Positions 37,553 to 47,626 of a stretch of 64,000 nt of DNA are shown here, piece after piece (within the stretch, counting starts at the first letter, position 1; each line of letters begins with the position of its first letter). Source of the DNA: Pectobacterium carotovorum (GTDB lineage Bacteria > Pseudomonadota > Gammaproteobacteria > Enterobacterales > Enterobacteriaceae); contig NZ_FQWI01000009.1 of NCBI RefSeq assembly GCF_900129615.1, positions 171,005-235,004 of the forward strand, given 5' to 3'. The notes under the pieces were generated by a model. It worked only from the letters and a program-made list of their open reading frames with translations, searched no databases and had not been told where the DNA came from. The translations under genes were made by a program, and so were the position numbers.

Positions 37553-38752
37553 GTGTTGCCGACAATCATTACTGACATTGAATGTCTTGTTACCCGCCCC
37601 GACCGCCATAATTTAGTGACGGTGGTGGTTTACACGGATAAAGGCGTGACGGGTTATGGATGTGCGACCTTCCAGCAGCGCCCGCTGGCCGTTAAAGCGA
37701 TGGTGGACGAGTACCTCAAACCGCTGCTGCTAGGACGAGATGCTAACCACATTGAAGATCTGTGGCACATGATGATGGTCAACGCTTATTGGCGTAACGG
37801 TCCGGTTATCAACAATGCGGTGGCGGGCGTCGATATGGCGCTGTGGGATATCAAAGGCAAGCTGGCGGATATGCCGCTTTATCACCTGTTTGGTGGGAAA
37901 TCCCGCGATGCTATTGCCGCTTACAGCCATGCTGCCAGCGATACGCTGGACGGGCTGTATCAGGAAGTGGATCGGCTGTATGCGCAGGGCTATCGTCATA
38001 TCCGCTGCCAGCTAGGATTCTATGGCGGGAATCCCGATGCGCTGCACAGCACGCGGCAGCCAACGGAGGGAGCCTATTACGATCAGGATCAGTACATGGC
38101 CAACACGCTCGCCATGTTCCGTGCGCTGCGCGAGAAATACGGCGATCGTTTCCACATCCTGCATGATGTCCATGAGCGTCTGTTCCCGAATCAGGCCGTG
38201 CAGTTCGCCAAAGCGGTAGAAGTGTATCGTCCCTATTTCATCGAAGACATTTTGCCGCCTGCGCAAAATGAGTGGCTGGCGCAGATCCGCAGCCAGAGCG
38301 CAGTGCCGCTGGCGACCGGAGAGCTGTTTAATAACCCCGCCGAGTGGCAGAATCTGGTGATTAATCGTCAGGTTGATTTCATCCGCTGCCATGTCTCACA
38401 GATTGGCGGGATTACGCCAGCGCTGAAACTGGGCGCGTTCTGTCAGAACTTTGGCGTTCGTCTCGCGTGGCATTGCCCGCCGGATATGACGCCTATCGGT
38501 GCGGCGGTTAACATTCACCTGAATATCCACCTGCATAATGCCGCGATTCAGGAATTTGTCGCTTACCCGGAAAATACCCGCAAGGTCTTCCCGCAGGCGG
38601 TGGAACCAGAGAAGGGCTATCTGTATCCGATTGAGCGCCCAGGTATTGGCGTGGGTATCGATCTGGACGCGGCGCGGCAGTTCCCCGTCGTCTATCGTCC
38701 GCACGAATGGACGCAGAGCCGCCTGCCGGATGGCACGATGCATACGCCCTGA
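37553..38752 (+). CDS. rspA: RspA-like mannonate dehydratase family protein (enolase superfamily)
   Basis: A 399-residue member of the enolase superfamily D-mannonate dehydratase (ManD) group, which includes E. coli RspA. The N-terminal capping domain contains [14 protein letters not shown]; the barrel carries the metal ligands DVHER (Asp with His, about 210), FIEDILPP (Glu, about 237) and ATGELFNNP (Glu, about 263), then [10 protein letters not shown] with the catalytic His. Family members dehydrate sugar acids such as D-mannonate or D-gluconate, often weakly. I start at a GTG at 37553, which has GGAGG eight bases upstream; an earlier ATG would add 17 odd residues. The symbol is by family, not proven function. 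Confidence 0.85.
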   Translation: MLPTIITDIECLVTRPDRHNLVTVVVYTDKGVTGYGCATFQQRPLAVKAMVDEYLKPLLLGRDANHIEDLWHMMMVNAYWRNGPVINNAVAGVDMALWDIKGKLADMPLYHLFGGKSRDAIAAYSHAASDTLDGLYQEVDRLYAQGYRHIRCQLGFYGGNPDALHSTRQPTEGAYYDQDQYMANTLAMFRALREKYGDRFHILHDVHERLFPNQAVQFAKAVEVYRPYFIEDILPPAQNEWLAQIRSQSAVPLATGELFNNPAEWQNLVINRQVDFIRCHVSQIGGITPALKLGAFCQNFGVRLAWHCPPDMTPIGAAVNIHLNIHLHNAAIQEFVAYPENTRKVFPQAVEPEKGYLYPIERPGIGVGIDLDAARQFPVVYRPHEWTQSRLPDGTMHTP

Positions 38753-38760
38753 GTGAGCTA

Positions 38761-39474
38761 TTAAGGCGACTGGCGGAAATTCAGGTTATCGCGGTTGAAG
38801 GGGATGACGTAGGTGCAGGCGTAGTTGATATCAATGATATCGCTCGATTCGTACACGCGACCACCCTGTAAAATGCCGCGATTAAGAATGTGCATCGCCG
38901 CCGTGCCTTTCTTGCAGCCCAGTAGCTCAGCCTGTGCTTTAGTGACGTTAACCGCCTGATAATGCGTCAGGTAGTGTGAAATCGCGTAGCCCTTGCTGAG
39001 CACATACTGCTGAATAGAGCTTTCAATAATCTTCTGACTCATATCTGGGAAATCCGCGGCGGGCATCTTCGATATCTCAATCTGCACCTTGCGGTTATCG
39101 ACATAACGTAACCGGCTAAATTCCCATATGAACGTATTTTCGCTGATCGCAAAAACCTGCTGTTCTTCACGATTCGGCAATCGCTTATGCAGGCTAAGCA
39201 AGCGGAATGAAATCTGATTAAATTTCTTTTCGGTAATCGAGTTATACACCAGCGGGTTGCTGCGTACGCCCTGATTGATGAAGTTACCGGAGCCTTGCAC
39301 CATATGGATCGCGCCGATGCTGGCGAGCTTTTCCAGCGCCTGACGGATGGTAAAACGCGACACGCCGTATTCTTCCGCTAGTTGGCGTTCCGGCGGCAGC
39401 TTTTCCGGCAGCGGATCGGTGTGCTGATAGATTTTGCTAAGTAGATCCTGTGCGATGAAATCTTTCTTTTTCAT
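38761..39474 (-). CDS. GntR/HutC-family transcriptional regulator
   Basis: A 237-residue regulator with an N-terminal winged helix-turn-helix (residues about 5-70: LPPERQLAEEYGVSRFTIRQALEKLAS) and a C-terminal UTRA ligand domain (about 90-230), which in this family binds sugars or sugar phosphates. I start at the ATG at 39474; a TTG four codons earlier is possible. It is convergent with the rspA-like gene (8-bp gap) and probably represses that gene and the PTS gene until the imported substrate appears; this is inference from position. Confidence 0.9.
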   Translation of the reverse strand: MKKKDFIAQDLLSKIYQHTDPLPEKLPPERQLAEEYGVSRFTIRQALEKLASIGAIHMVQGSGNFINQGVRSNPLVYNSITEKKFNQISFRLLSLHKRLPNREEQQVFAISENTFIWEFSRLRYVDNRKVQIEISKMPAADFPDMSQKIIESSIQQYVLSKGYAISHYLTHYQAVNVTKAQAELLGCKKGTAAMHILNRGILQGGRVYESSDIIDINYACTYVIPFNRDNLNFRQSP

Positions 39475-39528
39475 TCTCTGTCTCAAAATGACCCTGCCAG
39501 CATGGCTGGCAAGGCCGCTTTCGTTGGA

Positions 39529-40680
39529 TCAGTGGTGGCAGAAGTGATGAATCACCTGCGAGATCAGATCCCGCGTTGGTTTAATAAACTTGGTATCAAT
39601 ATATTCATCCGGCTGGTGCGCCTGCTCGATTGATCCCGGCCCCAGAACCAGCGTCGGGCACAGCGTCTGAATAAACGGTGCTTCGGTGCAGTAGTTCACG
39701 ATTTCCGTTTTCGTCCCCAGCAGATTCTCCACGACGGACACCAAACGGTGGTCTGGTGGGCATTCATAGCCAGGAATCGGCGGATGCAGTTCGCTGATGG
39801 TTAACCTGCCCGGCCAGCGCTGGCTGACAGGCTCAAGCGCTTCTGACAGCAACCCATCCAGATCGTTAAGCGTAATACCCGGCAGCGGGCGAATATCCAT
39901 ATGCAGTTCACAGCAGCCGCAGATACGGTTAGCTGCGTCGCCGCCGTGAATGTGTCCGAGGTTCATAGTCGGGTGAGGAATGTGGAAAATCGGATTGTGA
40001 TAGCGTTCCTGTAGCGTGTTACGCAATACCAGCAGATGAGAAATGGCTTCGTGCATCAGCTCGATCGCGTTCACGCCGCGCGACGGATCGCTGGAGTGGC
40101 CAGACTGCCCCTGAATGCGGATCGCGTTGGACATATGGCCCTTGTGGGCACGCACCGGCTGCAGTGAGGTCGGTTCGCCGATGATGGCGCAGTCCGGGCG
40201 AATCTGCGTAGATTCGGAGAAATACTTGGCGCCGGCCATCGTTGTCTCTTCATCCGCCGTTGCCAGCACGTAGAGCGGTTTCGTCAGCTTGGTCGGATCG
40301 ATATCGCGCAACGCATCCAGAATAAAGGCAAAGAAGCCTTTCATATCCGCCGTACCCAAGCCGTAAAGTTTGTTGTCGTGTTCGGTCAGCGTGAACGGGT
40401 CACGCGTCCAGCGGCCGTCGTCGAACGGGACGGTGTCGGTGTGGCCTGCCAACAATAAGCCACCTTTTCCTTCACCAATCCGCGCCAGCATATTAAATTT
40501 ATTGAGGGTGCCGGGAACCGGTTGGACTTCCACATGGAAGCCGAGATCGCCGAACCAGCCTGCCAGCAGGTTGATTAAGGTATGATTACTTTGATCGAGC
40601 GCGCTGTCGGTGGCACTGATGGACGGTGTGGCGATCAATGCCCGATATAGCTCAATAAAAGGGGGTAAATTCATCTTCAC
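39529..40680 (-). CDS. argE: Acetylornithine deacetylase
   Basis: ArgE hydrolyses N-acetylornithine to ornithine and acetate in arginine synthesis. The 383-residue M20 metallohydrolase equals the E. coli length. Metal and catalytic residues are in [16 protein letters not shown] (His near 80), GTADMKGFF (Asp near 112) and [12 protein letters not shown] (Glu-Glu near 144-145). The start is a GTG at 40680 preceded by AGAGG; an ATG two codons later has a poorer distance. It is divergent from argCBH with ArgR boxes between. Confidence 0.97.
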   Translation of the reverse strand: MKMNLPPFIELYRALIATPSISATDSALDQSNHTLINLLAGWFGDLGFHVEVQPVPGTLNKFNMLARIGEGKGGLLLAGHTDTVPFDDGRWTRDPFTLTEHDNKLYGLGTADMKGFFAFILDALRDIDPTKLTKPLYVLATADEETTMAGAKYFSESTQIRPDCAIIGEPTSLQPVRAHKGHMSNAIRIQGQSGHSSDPSRGVNAIELMHEAISHLLVLRNTLQERYHNPIFHIPHPTMNLGHIHGGDAANRICGCCELHMDIRPLPGITLNDLDGLLSEALEPVSQRWPGRLTISELHPPIPGYECPPDHRLVSVVENLLGTKTEIVNYCTEAPFIQTLCPTLVLGPGSIEQAHQPDEYIDTKFIKPTRDLISQVIHHFCHH

Positions 40681-40705
40681 TGTTGACAGCCTCTGGTTAG
40701 GATAG

Positions 40706-40744
40706 TATCAATATTCATGCATTTATTTTGAATAAAAATACAAT
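40706..40744. promoter_or_regulatory. Paired ARG boxes (ArgR operator) between argE and argC
   Basis: Two 18-bp boxes, 40706-40723 (core TCAATATTCATGCA) and 40727-40744 (core TGAATAAAAATACA), are separated by 3 bp, the standard ArgR hexamer geometry. Cores match TGAAT-W4-ATTCA at 8 and 9 of 10 fixed positions. One operator would repress both divergent transcripts when arginine is plentiful. Confidence 0.85.
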
Positions 40745-40882
40745 AATGCTCGGCGAAAGGAAACCCAAAGGTACGGCGATGGCGATTCGTCACTTTCACT
40801 GAGTTTCGCGGGTGAACAGCGTACCGACGCTGGTGAGCCCTGTTACCTGTTCCATAGATAAGTAAGAAGGTATACGGATCCC

Positions 40883-41887
40883 ATGCTGAATACGCTGATT
40901 GTTGGTGCAAGTGGTTATACCGGCGCTGAGCTTGCGCTCTACCTGAACCGTCACCCACAGATGAACATAACCGCTTTGATGGTTTCTGCGCAAAGTGTCG
41001 ATGCAGGAAAATTGATTTCTGATTTACATCCGCAGCTCAAAGGCATCATCGATGTTCCGGTAAAACCGCTGACCGATGCGGAAGAAGCGGCGAAAGGCGT
41101 GGATGTCGTTTTTCTGGCGACCGACCACAAAGTCAGCCACGATCTGGCCCCTGTTTTTCTGGCGTCAGGCTGCACCGTTTTTGATTTGTCCGGCGCGTTC
41201 CGCGTACAGGATGCCGAATTTTATCGTCGTTACTATGGCTTTGAGCATCAGCACCCTGACTGGCTGGCAAAAGCGGTTTATGGGCTGGCCGAATGGCGTG
41301 CGGAAAGCGTAAAACAGGCGCAGCTGGTTGCCGTGCCAGGCTGTTATCCAACGGCTGCGCAGCTGGCGCTGAAGCCGCTGCTGGATGCCCAACTGCTGAA
41401 CCCGGCTCAGTGGCCGGTGATTAATGCCGTGAGCGGCGTGAGTGGGGCGGGGCGTAAAGCGTCGCTGACCAGCAGCTTCTGTGAAGTCAGCCTGCAACCG
41501 TACGGCATTTTCAACCACCGCCATGAACCTGAAATTTCAACGCACCTCGGTACGCCAGTGATCTTCACACCGCATTTGGGCAACTTTGCTCGCGGTATTC
41601 TGGAAACTATCACCTGTCGCCTGCAACCGGGCGTAACCCAGCAGGATATCGCTGAGGCTTATCACAACGCTTATCACGATAAGCCGCTGGTTCGCCTGTA
41701 CGATAAGGGCGTTCCGGCGCTGAAATCCGTTGTCGGCCTGCCGTTCTGCGATATCGGTTTCTCTGTCGATGGTGAACACCTGATCGTGGTGGCAACCGAA
41801 GATAACCTGCTGAAAGGCGCGGCGGCACAGGCTGTGCAATGCATGAACATTCGTTTTGGTTTCCCTGAAACCCAATCGTTAATTTAA
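40883..41887 (+). CDS. argC: N-acetyl-gamma-glutamyl-phosphate reductase
   Basis: ArgC reduces N-acetylglutamyl phosphate with NADPH to the semialdehyde, the third arginine step. The 334-residue protein has the nucleotide motif [14 protein letters not shown] at residues 4-17, the catalytic Cys in [16 protein letters not shown] (about 153) and [11 protein letters not shown]. Same length as E. coli ArgC. First gene of argCBH, controlled by the ARG boxes about 140 bp upstream. Confidence 0.97.
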   Translation: MLNTLIVGASGYTGAELALYLNRHPQMNITALMVSAQSVDAGKLISDLHPQLKGIIDVPVKPLTDAEEAAKGVDVVFLATDHKVSHDLAPVFLASGCTVFDLSGAFRVQDAEFYRRYYGFEHQHPDWLAKAVYGLAEWRAESVKQAQLVAVPGCYPTAAQLALKPLLDAQLLNPAQWPVINAVSGVSGAGRKASLTSSFCEVSLQPYGIFNHRHEPEISTHLGTPVIFTPHLGNFARGILETITCRLQPGVTQQDIAEAYHNAYHDKPLVRLYDKGVPALKSVVGLPFCDIGFSVDGEHLIVVATEDNLLKGAAAQAVQCMNIRFGFPETQSLI

Positions 41888-41924
41888 TGACTACTGGTCC
41901 CGACATTTCGAGGCGCGAAGCATA

Positions 41925-42698
41925 ATGAATCCGTTAATTATCAAATTAGGTGGCGTTTTACTGGATAGCGAAGAAGCGCTGGAACGTCTGTTCACTGCGC
42001 TGGTAGCTTACCGTCAGGAACATCAGCGTCCGCTGGTGATTGTGCACGGTGGCGGCTGTCTGGTAGATGACCTGATGAAGAAACTGTCGCTGCCCGTCGT
42101 GAAGAAAAACGGCCTGCGCGTCACGCCTGCCGATCAGATCGATATCATCACCGGTGCGCTGGCGGGTTCCGCCAACAAGACGCTGCTGTCATGGGCGAAG
42201 AAGCATGACATCAACGCGGTCGGCTTGTGTCTGGGCGATGGCGGCAGCACGACGGTCACGCAGTTAGATGAGTCTTTGGGCTTTGTGGGTAAGGCAGAAG
42301 CGGGATCGCCTGCGCTGCTGAACACGCTGCTGTCTGCGGGCTATCTGCCTGTTGTTAGCTCCATCGGTATTACAGCACAGGGCGACCTGATGAACGTCAA
42401 CGCCGATCAGGCAGCGACGGCACTGGCGCAAACGCTGGGCGCGGATTTAATCCTGCTGTCTGACGTGAGCGGCATTCTGGACGGTAAAGGCCAGCGTATC
42501 GCCGAAATGACGGCGGAGAAAGCTGAGCAGTTGATTGCTCAGGGCATCATCACCGACGGCATGATTGTTAAGGTCAACGCCGCGCTGGATGCCGCTCGTG
42601 CGCTGGGTCGTCCGGTTGATATTGCCAGCTGGCGTCATGCTGAGCAGCTACCTGCGCTGTTCAACGGCGTAGCGATTGGCACACGTATTCTGGCGTAA
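41925..42698 (+). CDS. argB: Acetylglutamate kinase
   Basis: ArgB phosphorylates N-acetylglutamate with ATP. The 257-residue amino-acid kinase has [17 protein letters not shown] at the N-terminus (phosphate-binding Lys and GG), [14 protein letters not shown] near 38-51, and [23 protein letters not shown] (nucleotide region; split across about 155-180). It lacks the N-terminal helix of arginine-inhibited forms, as in E. coli, where NAG synthase is the feedback target. It starts 37 bp after argC. Confidence 0.97.
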   Translation: MNPLIIKLGGVLLDSEEALERLFTALVAYRQEHQRPLVIVHGGGCLVDDLMKKLSLPVVKKNGLRVTPADQIDIITGALAGSANKTLLSWAKKHDINAVGLCLGDGGSTTVTQLDESLGFVGKAEAGSPALLNTLLSAGYLPVVSSIGITAQGDLMNVNADQAATALAQTLGADLILLSDVSGILDGKGQRIAEMTAEKAEQLIAQGIITDGMIVKVNAALDAARALGRPVDIASWRHAEQLPALFNGVAIGTRILA

Positions 42699-42760
42699 GT
42701 CGTTTCTGGGTATGGCATGATGCGATACCAACGTGAATTATATTTTTGGGAGTAAGGGTT

Positions 42761-44134
42761 ATGGCTTTGTGGGGCGGTCGGTTTAGTCAGGCAGCAGATC
42801 AGCGTTTTAAACAATTTAATGACTCACTGCGGTTTGATTACCGTCTGGCGGAACAGGACATCGTTGGCTCGATCGGCTGGTCGAAAGCACTGGTGACGGT
42901 CAATGTGCTCAGCGAGCAGGAGCAGCAGCAGCTGGAACAGGCGCTGAATGCGCTGCTGGTTGAGGTACAGGCCGATCCTGAGATGATCCTGCAAAGCGAT
43001 GCAGAAGACATTCACAGCTGGGTTGAACTGCGTCTGATTGAGAAAGTCGGCGATTTAGGTAAAAAGCTGCATACCGGTCGTAGCCGTAACGATCAGGTCG
43101 CGACGGATCTGAAACTGTGGTGCAAGGCGCAGATTGCCGAGCTGCTGCTGTCGGTACGCCAGCTGCGTCAGGCGCTGGTTACGACGGCGGAAGCCAATCA
43201 GGATGCGGTGATGCCGGGTTACACCCACCTACAGCGCGCACAGCCGGTGACGTTTGCGCACTGGTGTCTGGCCTACCACGAGATGCTGGCACGCGATGAA
43301 AGCCGTCTGGAAGATACGCTGAAGCGTCTGGATGTCAGCCCACTGGGCTGCGGTGCGCTGGCAGGAACGGCTTATCCTATCGACCGTGAGCAACTGGCGG
43401 GCTGGCTGGGATTTGCCTCGGCCACGCGTAACAGTCTGGATACGGTTTCCGATCGCGATCATGTACTGGAGCTGCTGTCTGATGCTTCGATCGGCATGAT
43501 CCACCTGTCGCGCTTTGCCGAAGATCTGATCTTCTTCAACAGCGGTGAAGCAGCGTTCGTTGAGCTGTCTGACCGTGTGACATCCGGTTCTTCCCTGATG
43601 CCACAGAAGAAAAACCCAGATGCGCTGGAGCTGATTCGCGGTAAATGCGGTCGCGTACAGGGGGCGTTGACCGGCATGATGATGACGCTTAAAGGCCTGC
43701 CGTTGGCGTATAACAAAGACATGCAGGAAGACAAAGAAGGGCTGTTTGACGCGCTGGATACCTGGCACGACTGCCTGATGATGGCGGGTCTGGTGCTGGA
43801 AGGCATTCAGGTTAAACGTCCGCGCTGTAAAGAAGCGGCCGAGCAAGGCTACGCGAACTCGACAGAGCTGGCGGATTATCTGGTCGCGAAAGGCGTTCCG
43901 TTCCGTGAAGCGCACCATATCGTGGGCGAAGCGGTAGTTGAAGCCATTCGTCAGGGCAAAGCATTGGAAGCGTTGCCGCTGGCCGATCTGCAAAAATTCA
44001 GCGCCGTGATTGGCGAGGATGTGTACCCGATTCTGGCGTTGCAATCCTGCCTGGATAAGCGTGCGGCACAAGGTGGCGTGTCACCACAGCAGGTTGCTAA
44101 AGCGATTAGTGATGCGAAGCAGCGCTTAGCCTAA
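42761..44134 (+). CDS. argH: Argininosuccinate lyase
   Basis: ArgH cleaves argininosuccinate to arginine and fumarate, the last arginine step. I start at the ATG at 42761 ([10 protein letters not shown]), with GTAAGGG upstream, giving the E. coli length of 457. The fumarase/aspartase signature [12 protein letters not shown] (about 277-288) carries the catalytic Ser loop, and [14 protein letters not shown] near 106-119 and [10 protein letters not shown] near 153-162 complete the active site. No ArgA domain is fused. The gene that follows argH in E. coli, oxyR, is not here. Confidence 0.97.
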   Translation: MALWGGRFSQAADQRFKQFNDSLRFDYRLAEQDIVGSIGWSKALVTVNVLSEQEQQQLEQALNALLVEVQADPEMILQSDAEDIHSWVELRLIEKVGDLGKKLHTGRSRNDQVATDLKLWCKAQIAELLLSVRQLRQALVTTAEANQDAVMPGYTHLQRAQPVTFAHWCLAYHEMLARDESRLEDTLKRLDVSPLGCGALAGTAYPIDREQLAGWLGFASATRNSLDTVSDRDHVLELLSDASIGMIHLSRFAEDLIFFNSGEAAFVELSDRVTSGSSLMPQKKNPDALELIRGKCGRVQGALTGMMMTLKGLPLAYNKDMQEDKEGLFDALDTWHDCLMMAGLVLEGIQVKRPRCKEAAEQGYANSTELADYLVAKGVPFREAHHIVGEAVVEAIRQGKALEALPLADLQKFSAVIGEDVYPILALQSCLDKRAAQGGVSPQQVAKAISDAKQRLA

Positions 44135-44156
44135 GTTGCCCTCTTCTGTTTCAGTT

Positions 44157-44191
44157 CCCCCCAACGTGGTGTTTCGCGTTGGGGGGATTTC
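44157..44191 (+). terminator. Hairpin terminator after argH
   Basis: Perfect 10-bp stem CCCCCCAACG/CGTTGGGGGG with a 10-base loop, followed by ATTTCTG. The T run is weak, but the stem is very stable and lies 22 bp after the argH stop. Confidence 0.75.
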
Positions 44192-44355
44192 TGCGTTACC
44201 GATCTGATTCTTCTGCAAATTATCATCTATCCATTTTCATATGGAATGCGGCTCGCATTTTTCTGCTCAACGTCTTCCCCACCGGAATTGTTTCTGGACA
44301 TCCATACAGTATCATTTTACCTTGACCGACAGCGTGAAAGGCCTGCGGAGGCAAA

Positions 44356-45915
44356 GTGGATATCAGCATATTTTATGGTTTGGGCGGTAGTGCAGTGGGT
44401 CTGTTGGTCGGGTGGTTAATTGCCAGCCTGATTCATCAGCAGAAGCTGTCGCAGCATGACACCGAACAGCGGTTGCTGGCGCAGACATTGCAGCAGGCTC
44501 AACAGTCGCTCAGCGAACAGCAGCAGGTAAAGCAGCAGGACGAACAGCGGCTGCGGCAAAACGAGCTGGAACTGCGCACGGTTCACGCTCAGCTCTCTGC
44601 CAGCCATGAAAAGCTGCAACAGCTTACTGAACTCCGTGAAGAGTGCGTGCAGTTAAATCAGGAACTGCGAACGCTGCGTGAAATCAACAGCGCGCAGGAA
44701 GCGGAGCTGCGGGAAGTCACCATTCGGCTAGAAGAAACCCGTATGGCGGCGGAAGAGAAGCAACGACTGCTGGCGAACAGTGAACAGCGGTTGACGGCGC
44801 AGTTTGAGAATCTGGCGAACCGGATTTTTGAACATAGCGGCCGCAAAGTGGATGAACAAAATAAACAGAGTCTGGATAAGCTGCTGATGCCGCTGCGTGA
44901 GCAGCTTGATGGGTTCCGCCGTCAGGTGCAGGACAGCTTTGGTGCGGAAGCGCGTGAGCGTCACACGTTGGCGCATGAAATCCGCAATCTGCAACAGCTG
45001 AACGCGCAGATGGCACATGAAGCCATCAATCTGACGAAAGCCCTGAAGGGCGACAATAAGACGCAGGGTAACTGGGGGGAAGTGGTGTTAAGCCGCGTGC
45101 TCGAAGCCTCCGGCCTGCGCGAAGGCTACGAGTATCAAACTCAGGTCAGCGTGCAAACAGGCACAAATAGCCGCCTGCAACCTGATGTCATCGTGCGTTT
45201 ACCGCAGGGCAAAGATGTCGTGATCGATGCCAAGATGTCGCTGGTGGCCTACGAGCGCTATTTCAATAGTGACGATGACGCAGAGCGGAGTGTGGCGTTG
45301 AACGAACATTTGCTCTCGGTTCGCAGCCATATTCGGCAGTTGAGCAGCAAAGATTATCAGCAGCTTCCGGGTCTGCGTTCGCTAGACTATGTGCTCATGT
45401 TTATTCCGGTCGAACCTGCTTTTCTGGTTGCTATCGATCGCCAGCCCGAATTGATCAACGAGGCGTTAAAGCACAATATTATGCTGGTCAGCCCGACCAC
45501 GCTGCTGGTGGCATTACGCACTATCAATAATTTATGGCGCTATGAACAACAGAGCCGCAATGCACAGCAGATCGCTGAAAAAGCGTCGCGGCTGTACGAT
45601 AAGCTGCGGTTGTTCGTAGACGACATGGAAGCGCTGGGGCAGAGCCTGGATAAAGCGCAGGGCACTTATCGTCAGGCGATGAATAAACTTTCCTCTGGGC
45701 GTGGTAACCTTATTGGCCAGGCTGAGGGGTTCCGTGCGCTGGGCGTAGAAATTAAACGCACGATCAGCCCGTCATTAGCAGAAAAAGCAACGGCCCATGA
45801 GCACGCTGAACGCGATGAATTACCGGATTCCGTAGCCCCCGACGCTGTTTCACCAACCGTGAAAACGGAGGGCGAGGAAGGGGAAACCCCCTTCGCTACC
45901 CGTAACCTATCCTAA
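44356..45915 (+). CDS. rmuC: DNA recombination protein RmuC
   Basis: RmuC limits recombination between short inverted repeats; the family has a nuclease-like fold. The 519-residue protein has an N-terminal membrane helix (SAVGLLVGWLIASLIHQ), a long coiled coil (about 30-200), and the PD-(D/E)xK-like core at about 275-300 (LQPDVIVRLPQGKDVVIDAK). The start is a GTG at 44356 with GGAGG upstream. The C-terminal 60 residues are acidic and longer than in E. coli (475). The last Leu-Ser-stop codons fall in the terminal repeat of a MITE-like element, so the present C-terminus was set by that insertion. Confidence 0.94.
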   Translation: MDISIFYGLGGSAVGLLVGWLIASLIHQQKLSQHDTEQRLLAQTLQQAQQSLSEQQQVKQQDEQRLRQNELELRTVHAQLSASHEKLQQLTELREECVQLNQELRTLREINSAQEAELREVTIRLEETRMAAEEKQRLLANSEQRLTAQFENLANRIFEHSGRKVDEQNKQSLDKLLMPLREQLDGFRRQVQDSFGAEARERHTLAHEIRNLQQLNAQMAHEAINLTKALKGDNKTQGNWGEVVLSRVLEASGLREGYEYQTQVSVQTGTNSRLQPDVIVRLPQGKDVVIDAKMSLVAYERYFNSDDDAERSVALNEHLLSVRSHIRQLSSKDYQQLPGLRSLDYVLMFIPVEPAFLVAIDRQPELINEALKHNIMLVSPTTLLVALRTINNLWRYEQQSRNAQQIAEKASRLYDKLRLFVDDMEALGQSLDKAQGTYRQAMNKLSSGRGNLIGQAEGFRALGVEIKRTISPSLAEKATAHEHAERDELPDSVAPDAVSPTVKTEGEEGETPFATRNLS

Positions 45916-46102
45916 ATAATTCGAGTTGCGTGACAAAACGTTAGCGTTTTGAACAACGCAAGGCGTTGGCCCGTTAGGGCGAGGCTCATTTATGCGCCTC
46001 GTAGCGCGGCAAGCGCACGAGTCCTCAGGAGCTTACTCAAGTAAGTGACTGAGGTGAGTAAGTGAAGCCAACGCACAAGCAGCTTGAAGTATGACGGATA
46101 TA
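45908..46102 (-). repeat. MITE-like repeat, copy 2 (195 bp, inverted)
   Basis: The shorter copy of the element at 25138-25405, in opposite orientation. It runs from TATCCTAAATAATTCGAGTT to CAGCTTGAAGTATGACGGAT and shares the AAAACGTTAGCGTTTT palindrome and the GCGTTGGCTTCACT-type end. It lacks the roughly 70-bp three-hairpin core of copy 1. Its left end overlaps the rmuC stop codon, and it fills most of the rmuC-ubiE gap. Confidence 0.8.
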
Positions 46103-46234
46103 AATAGGTATGGATTTCGCGGGCTTGGCACCAGGCTATGTGAAATTAGTGCAGTGGGGTTTTTATACGGGTCTGGTACACTCTCACCATAAATGGGTAG
46201 ACCCGAAATTTGACTGAAATAGTAGGCGGATAAG

Positions 46235-46990
46235 ATGGCAAGTGAGCAGGAGAAAACGGCCGACTTTGGTTTTCGGACTGTCGCCAGGGATGAAAAAGAA
46301 GTCATGGTGGCTGAGGTTTTTCATTCTGTAGCAGCAAAGTATGACTTGATGAATGACCTGATGTCCTTTGGTATCCACCGTGTCTGGAAGCGTTTCACTA
46401 TCGAATGCAGTGGGGTAAGACGTAACCAGCGTGTTCTGGATCTTGCCGGAGGAACAGGGGATCTGACTGCCAAATTCTCCCGTATGGTTGGCGAAGGTGG
46501 TGAAGTCATTCTGGCGGACATCAACGCATCAATGCTGAAAGTGGGCCGCGAAAAACTGCGTAATAAAGGCATTATCGACAACATCAACTACGTGCAGGCC
46601 AATGCTGAAGCGCTGCCGTTCCCTGATGACTTCTTCGACTGCATTACTATCTCCTTTGGTCTGCGCAACGTGACGGACAAAAACAAAGCGCTGCGCTCAA
46701 TGTACCGCGTGCTGAAGCCGGGGGGGCGGTTGCTGGTGCTGGAGTTTTCCAAGCCGATCATTAAACAGCTGAGCACCGTTTATGATGCTTATTCATTCCA
46801 TATCCTGCCGAGGATTGGCGAAGCCGTGGCGAGTGATGCTGGGAGCTACCGCTATCTGGCGGAATCTATCCGCATGCACCCCGATCAGGAAACGCTGAAA
46901 GGGATGATGGTCGATGCCGGTTTTGACAGTGTTAACTATTTCAACCTCACCGGTGGAATCGTTGCGCTGCATCGTGGGTTTAAATTCTGA
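46235..46990 (+). CDS. ubiE: Ubiquinone/menaquinone C-methyltransferase UbiE
   Basis: UbiE methylates demethylmenaquinone and the ubiquinone ring (C2) using S-adenosylmethionine. The 251-residue class I methyltransferase has the SAM motif [16 protein letters not shown] near residues 67-82, [11 protein letters not shown] near 150 and the C-terminal [17 protein letters not shown] of the family. It equals the E. coli length. The ubiJ and ubiB genes follow closely, forming an operon for quinone synthesis. Confidence 0.97.
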   Translation: MASEQEKTADFGFRTVARDEKEVMVAEVFHSVAAKYDLMNDLMSFGIHRVWKRFTIECSGVRRNQRVLDLAGGTGDLTAKFSRMVGEGGEVILADINASMLKVGREKLRNKGIIDNINYVQANAEALPFPDDFFDCITISFGLRNVTDKNKALRSMYRVLKPGGRLLVLEFSKPIIKQLSTVYDAYSFHILPRIGEAVASDAGSYRYLAESIRMHPDQETLKGMMVDAGFDSVNYFNLTGGIVALHRGFKF

Positions 46991-47002
46991 TTGGAAACGC
47001 CA

Positions 47003-47626
47003 ATGCTGATAACGTCTTTTCTGACCGCTACGCTGGAAACCGCGCTGAATCAGCTGCTTTTTCACGATACAGTTTCTTGCGATCGCAGCATGAAGTCTGC
47101 ACGCCAGCGCTTGCAGGGGAAAACACTTCAGATCGAGTTGGCTGAACTGGATGTGCCCTTGGTGCTGGTGTTTAACGAACAGCGGCTGGACGTGATCAGC
47201 CAATGGGGCGAGCCTGCGGATTGCTGCCTGAAAACACGCGTGCCGGTTCTGATGAAATTACGCGATCGTCAACAGCTGTCGTCGCTGATGCGCAGCGGCG
47301 AGCTGGTGATAGAAGGCGATATTCAAGTCGTTCAACAGTTCATCGTGCTGTTTGATCTGGCAGAGTTCGATCCGGCGGAGTGGTTGTCCCCTTATCTGGG
47401 CGATATTGTTGCTCAGGGGCTTACCCAAACGGCACAGAAAACCTTGAGTTTCCTGAGACGGTCATTACATCAGCAGCAACATTTCTTGTCTGAGACGCTA
47501 ACGGAAGAGTGGCGACTGGCTCCGGGAAAACTGGAAAACGCCTGGTTCCATGAGGAAATTGTTGCACTGGATAAATCCGCCGATACGTTGTCCGAACGGC
47601 TGGCGAAGCTGGAGGCTTTACGATGA
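47003..47626 (+). CDS. ubiJ: Ubiquinone biosynthesis accessory factor UbiJ
   Basis: UbiJ (YigP) is a cytoplasmic SCP2-domain protein that with UbiK organises the aerobic Ubi complex and binds ubiquinone intermediates. The 207-residue protein has the SCP2 domain at about 25-125 ([49 protein letters not shown] in part) and a C-terminal coiled-coil helix ending [11 protein letters not shown] start at the ATG at 47003, which has GGAAA upstream. It starts 12 bp after ubiE, and its stop overlaps the ubiB start. Confidence 0.94.
   Translation: MLITSFLTATLETALNQLLFHDTVSCDRSMKSARQRLQGKTLQIELAELDVPLVLVFNEQRLDVISQWGEPADCCLKTRVPVLMKLRDRQQLSSLMRSGELVIEGDIQVVQQFIVLFDLAEFDPAEWLSPYLGDIVAQGLTQTAQKTLSFLRRSLHQQQHFLSETLTEEWRLAPGKLENAWFHEEIVALDKSADTLSERLAKLEALR

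Noticed and set aside
43229..44071. Minus-strand open frame of 280 codons over argH
   Set aside because: Antisense shadow of argH, with no ribosome site or family signal.
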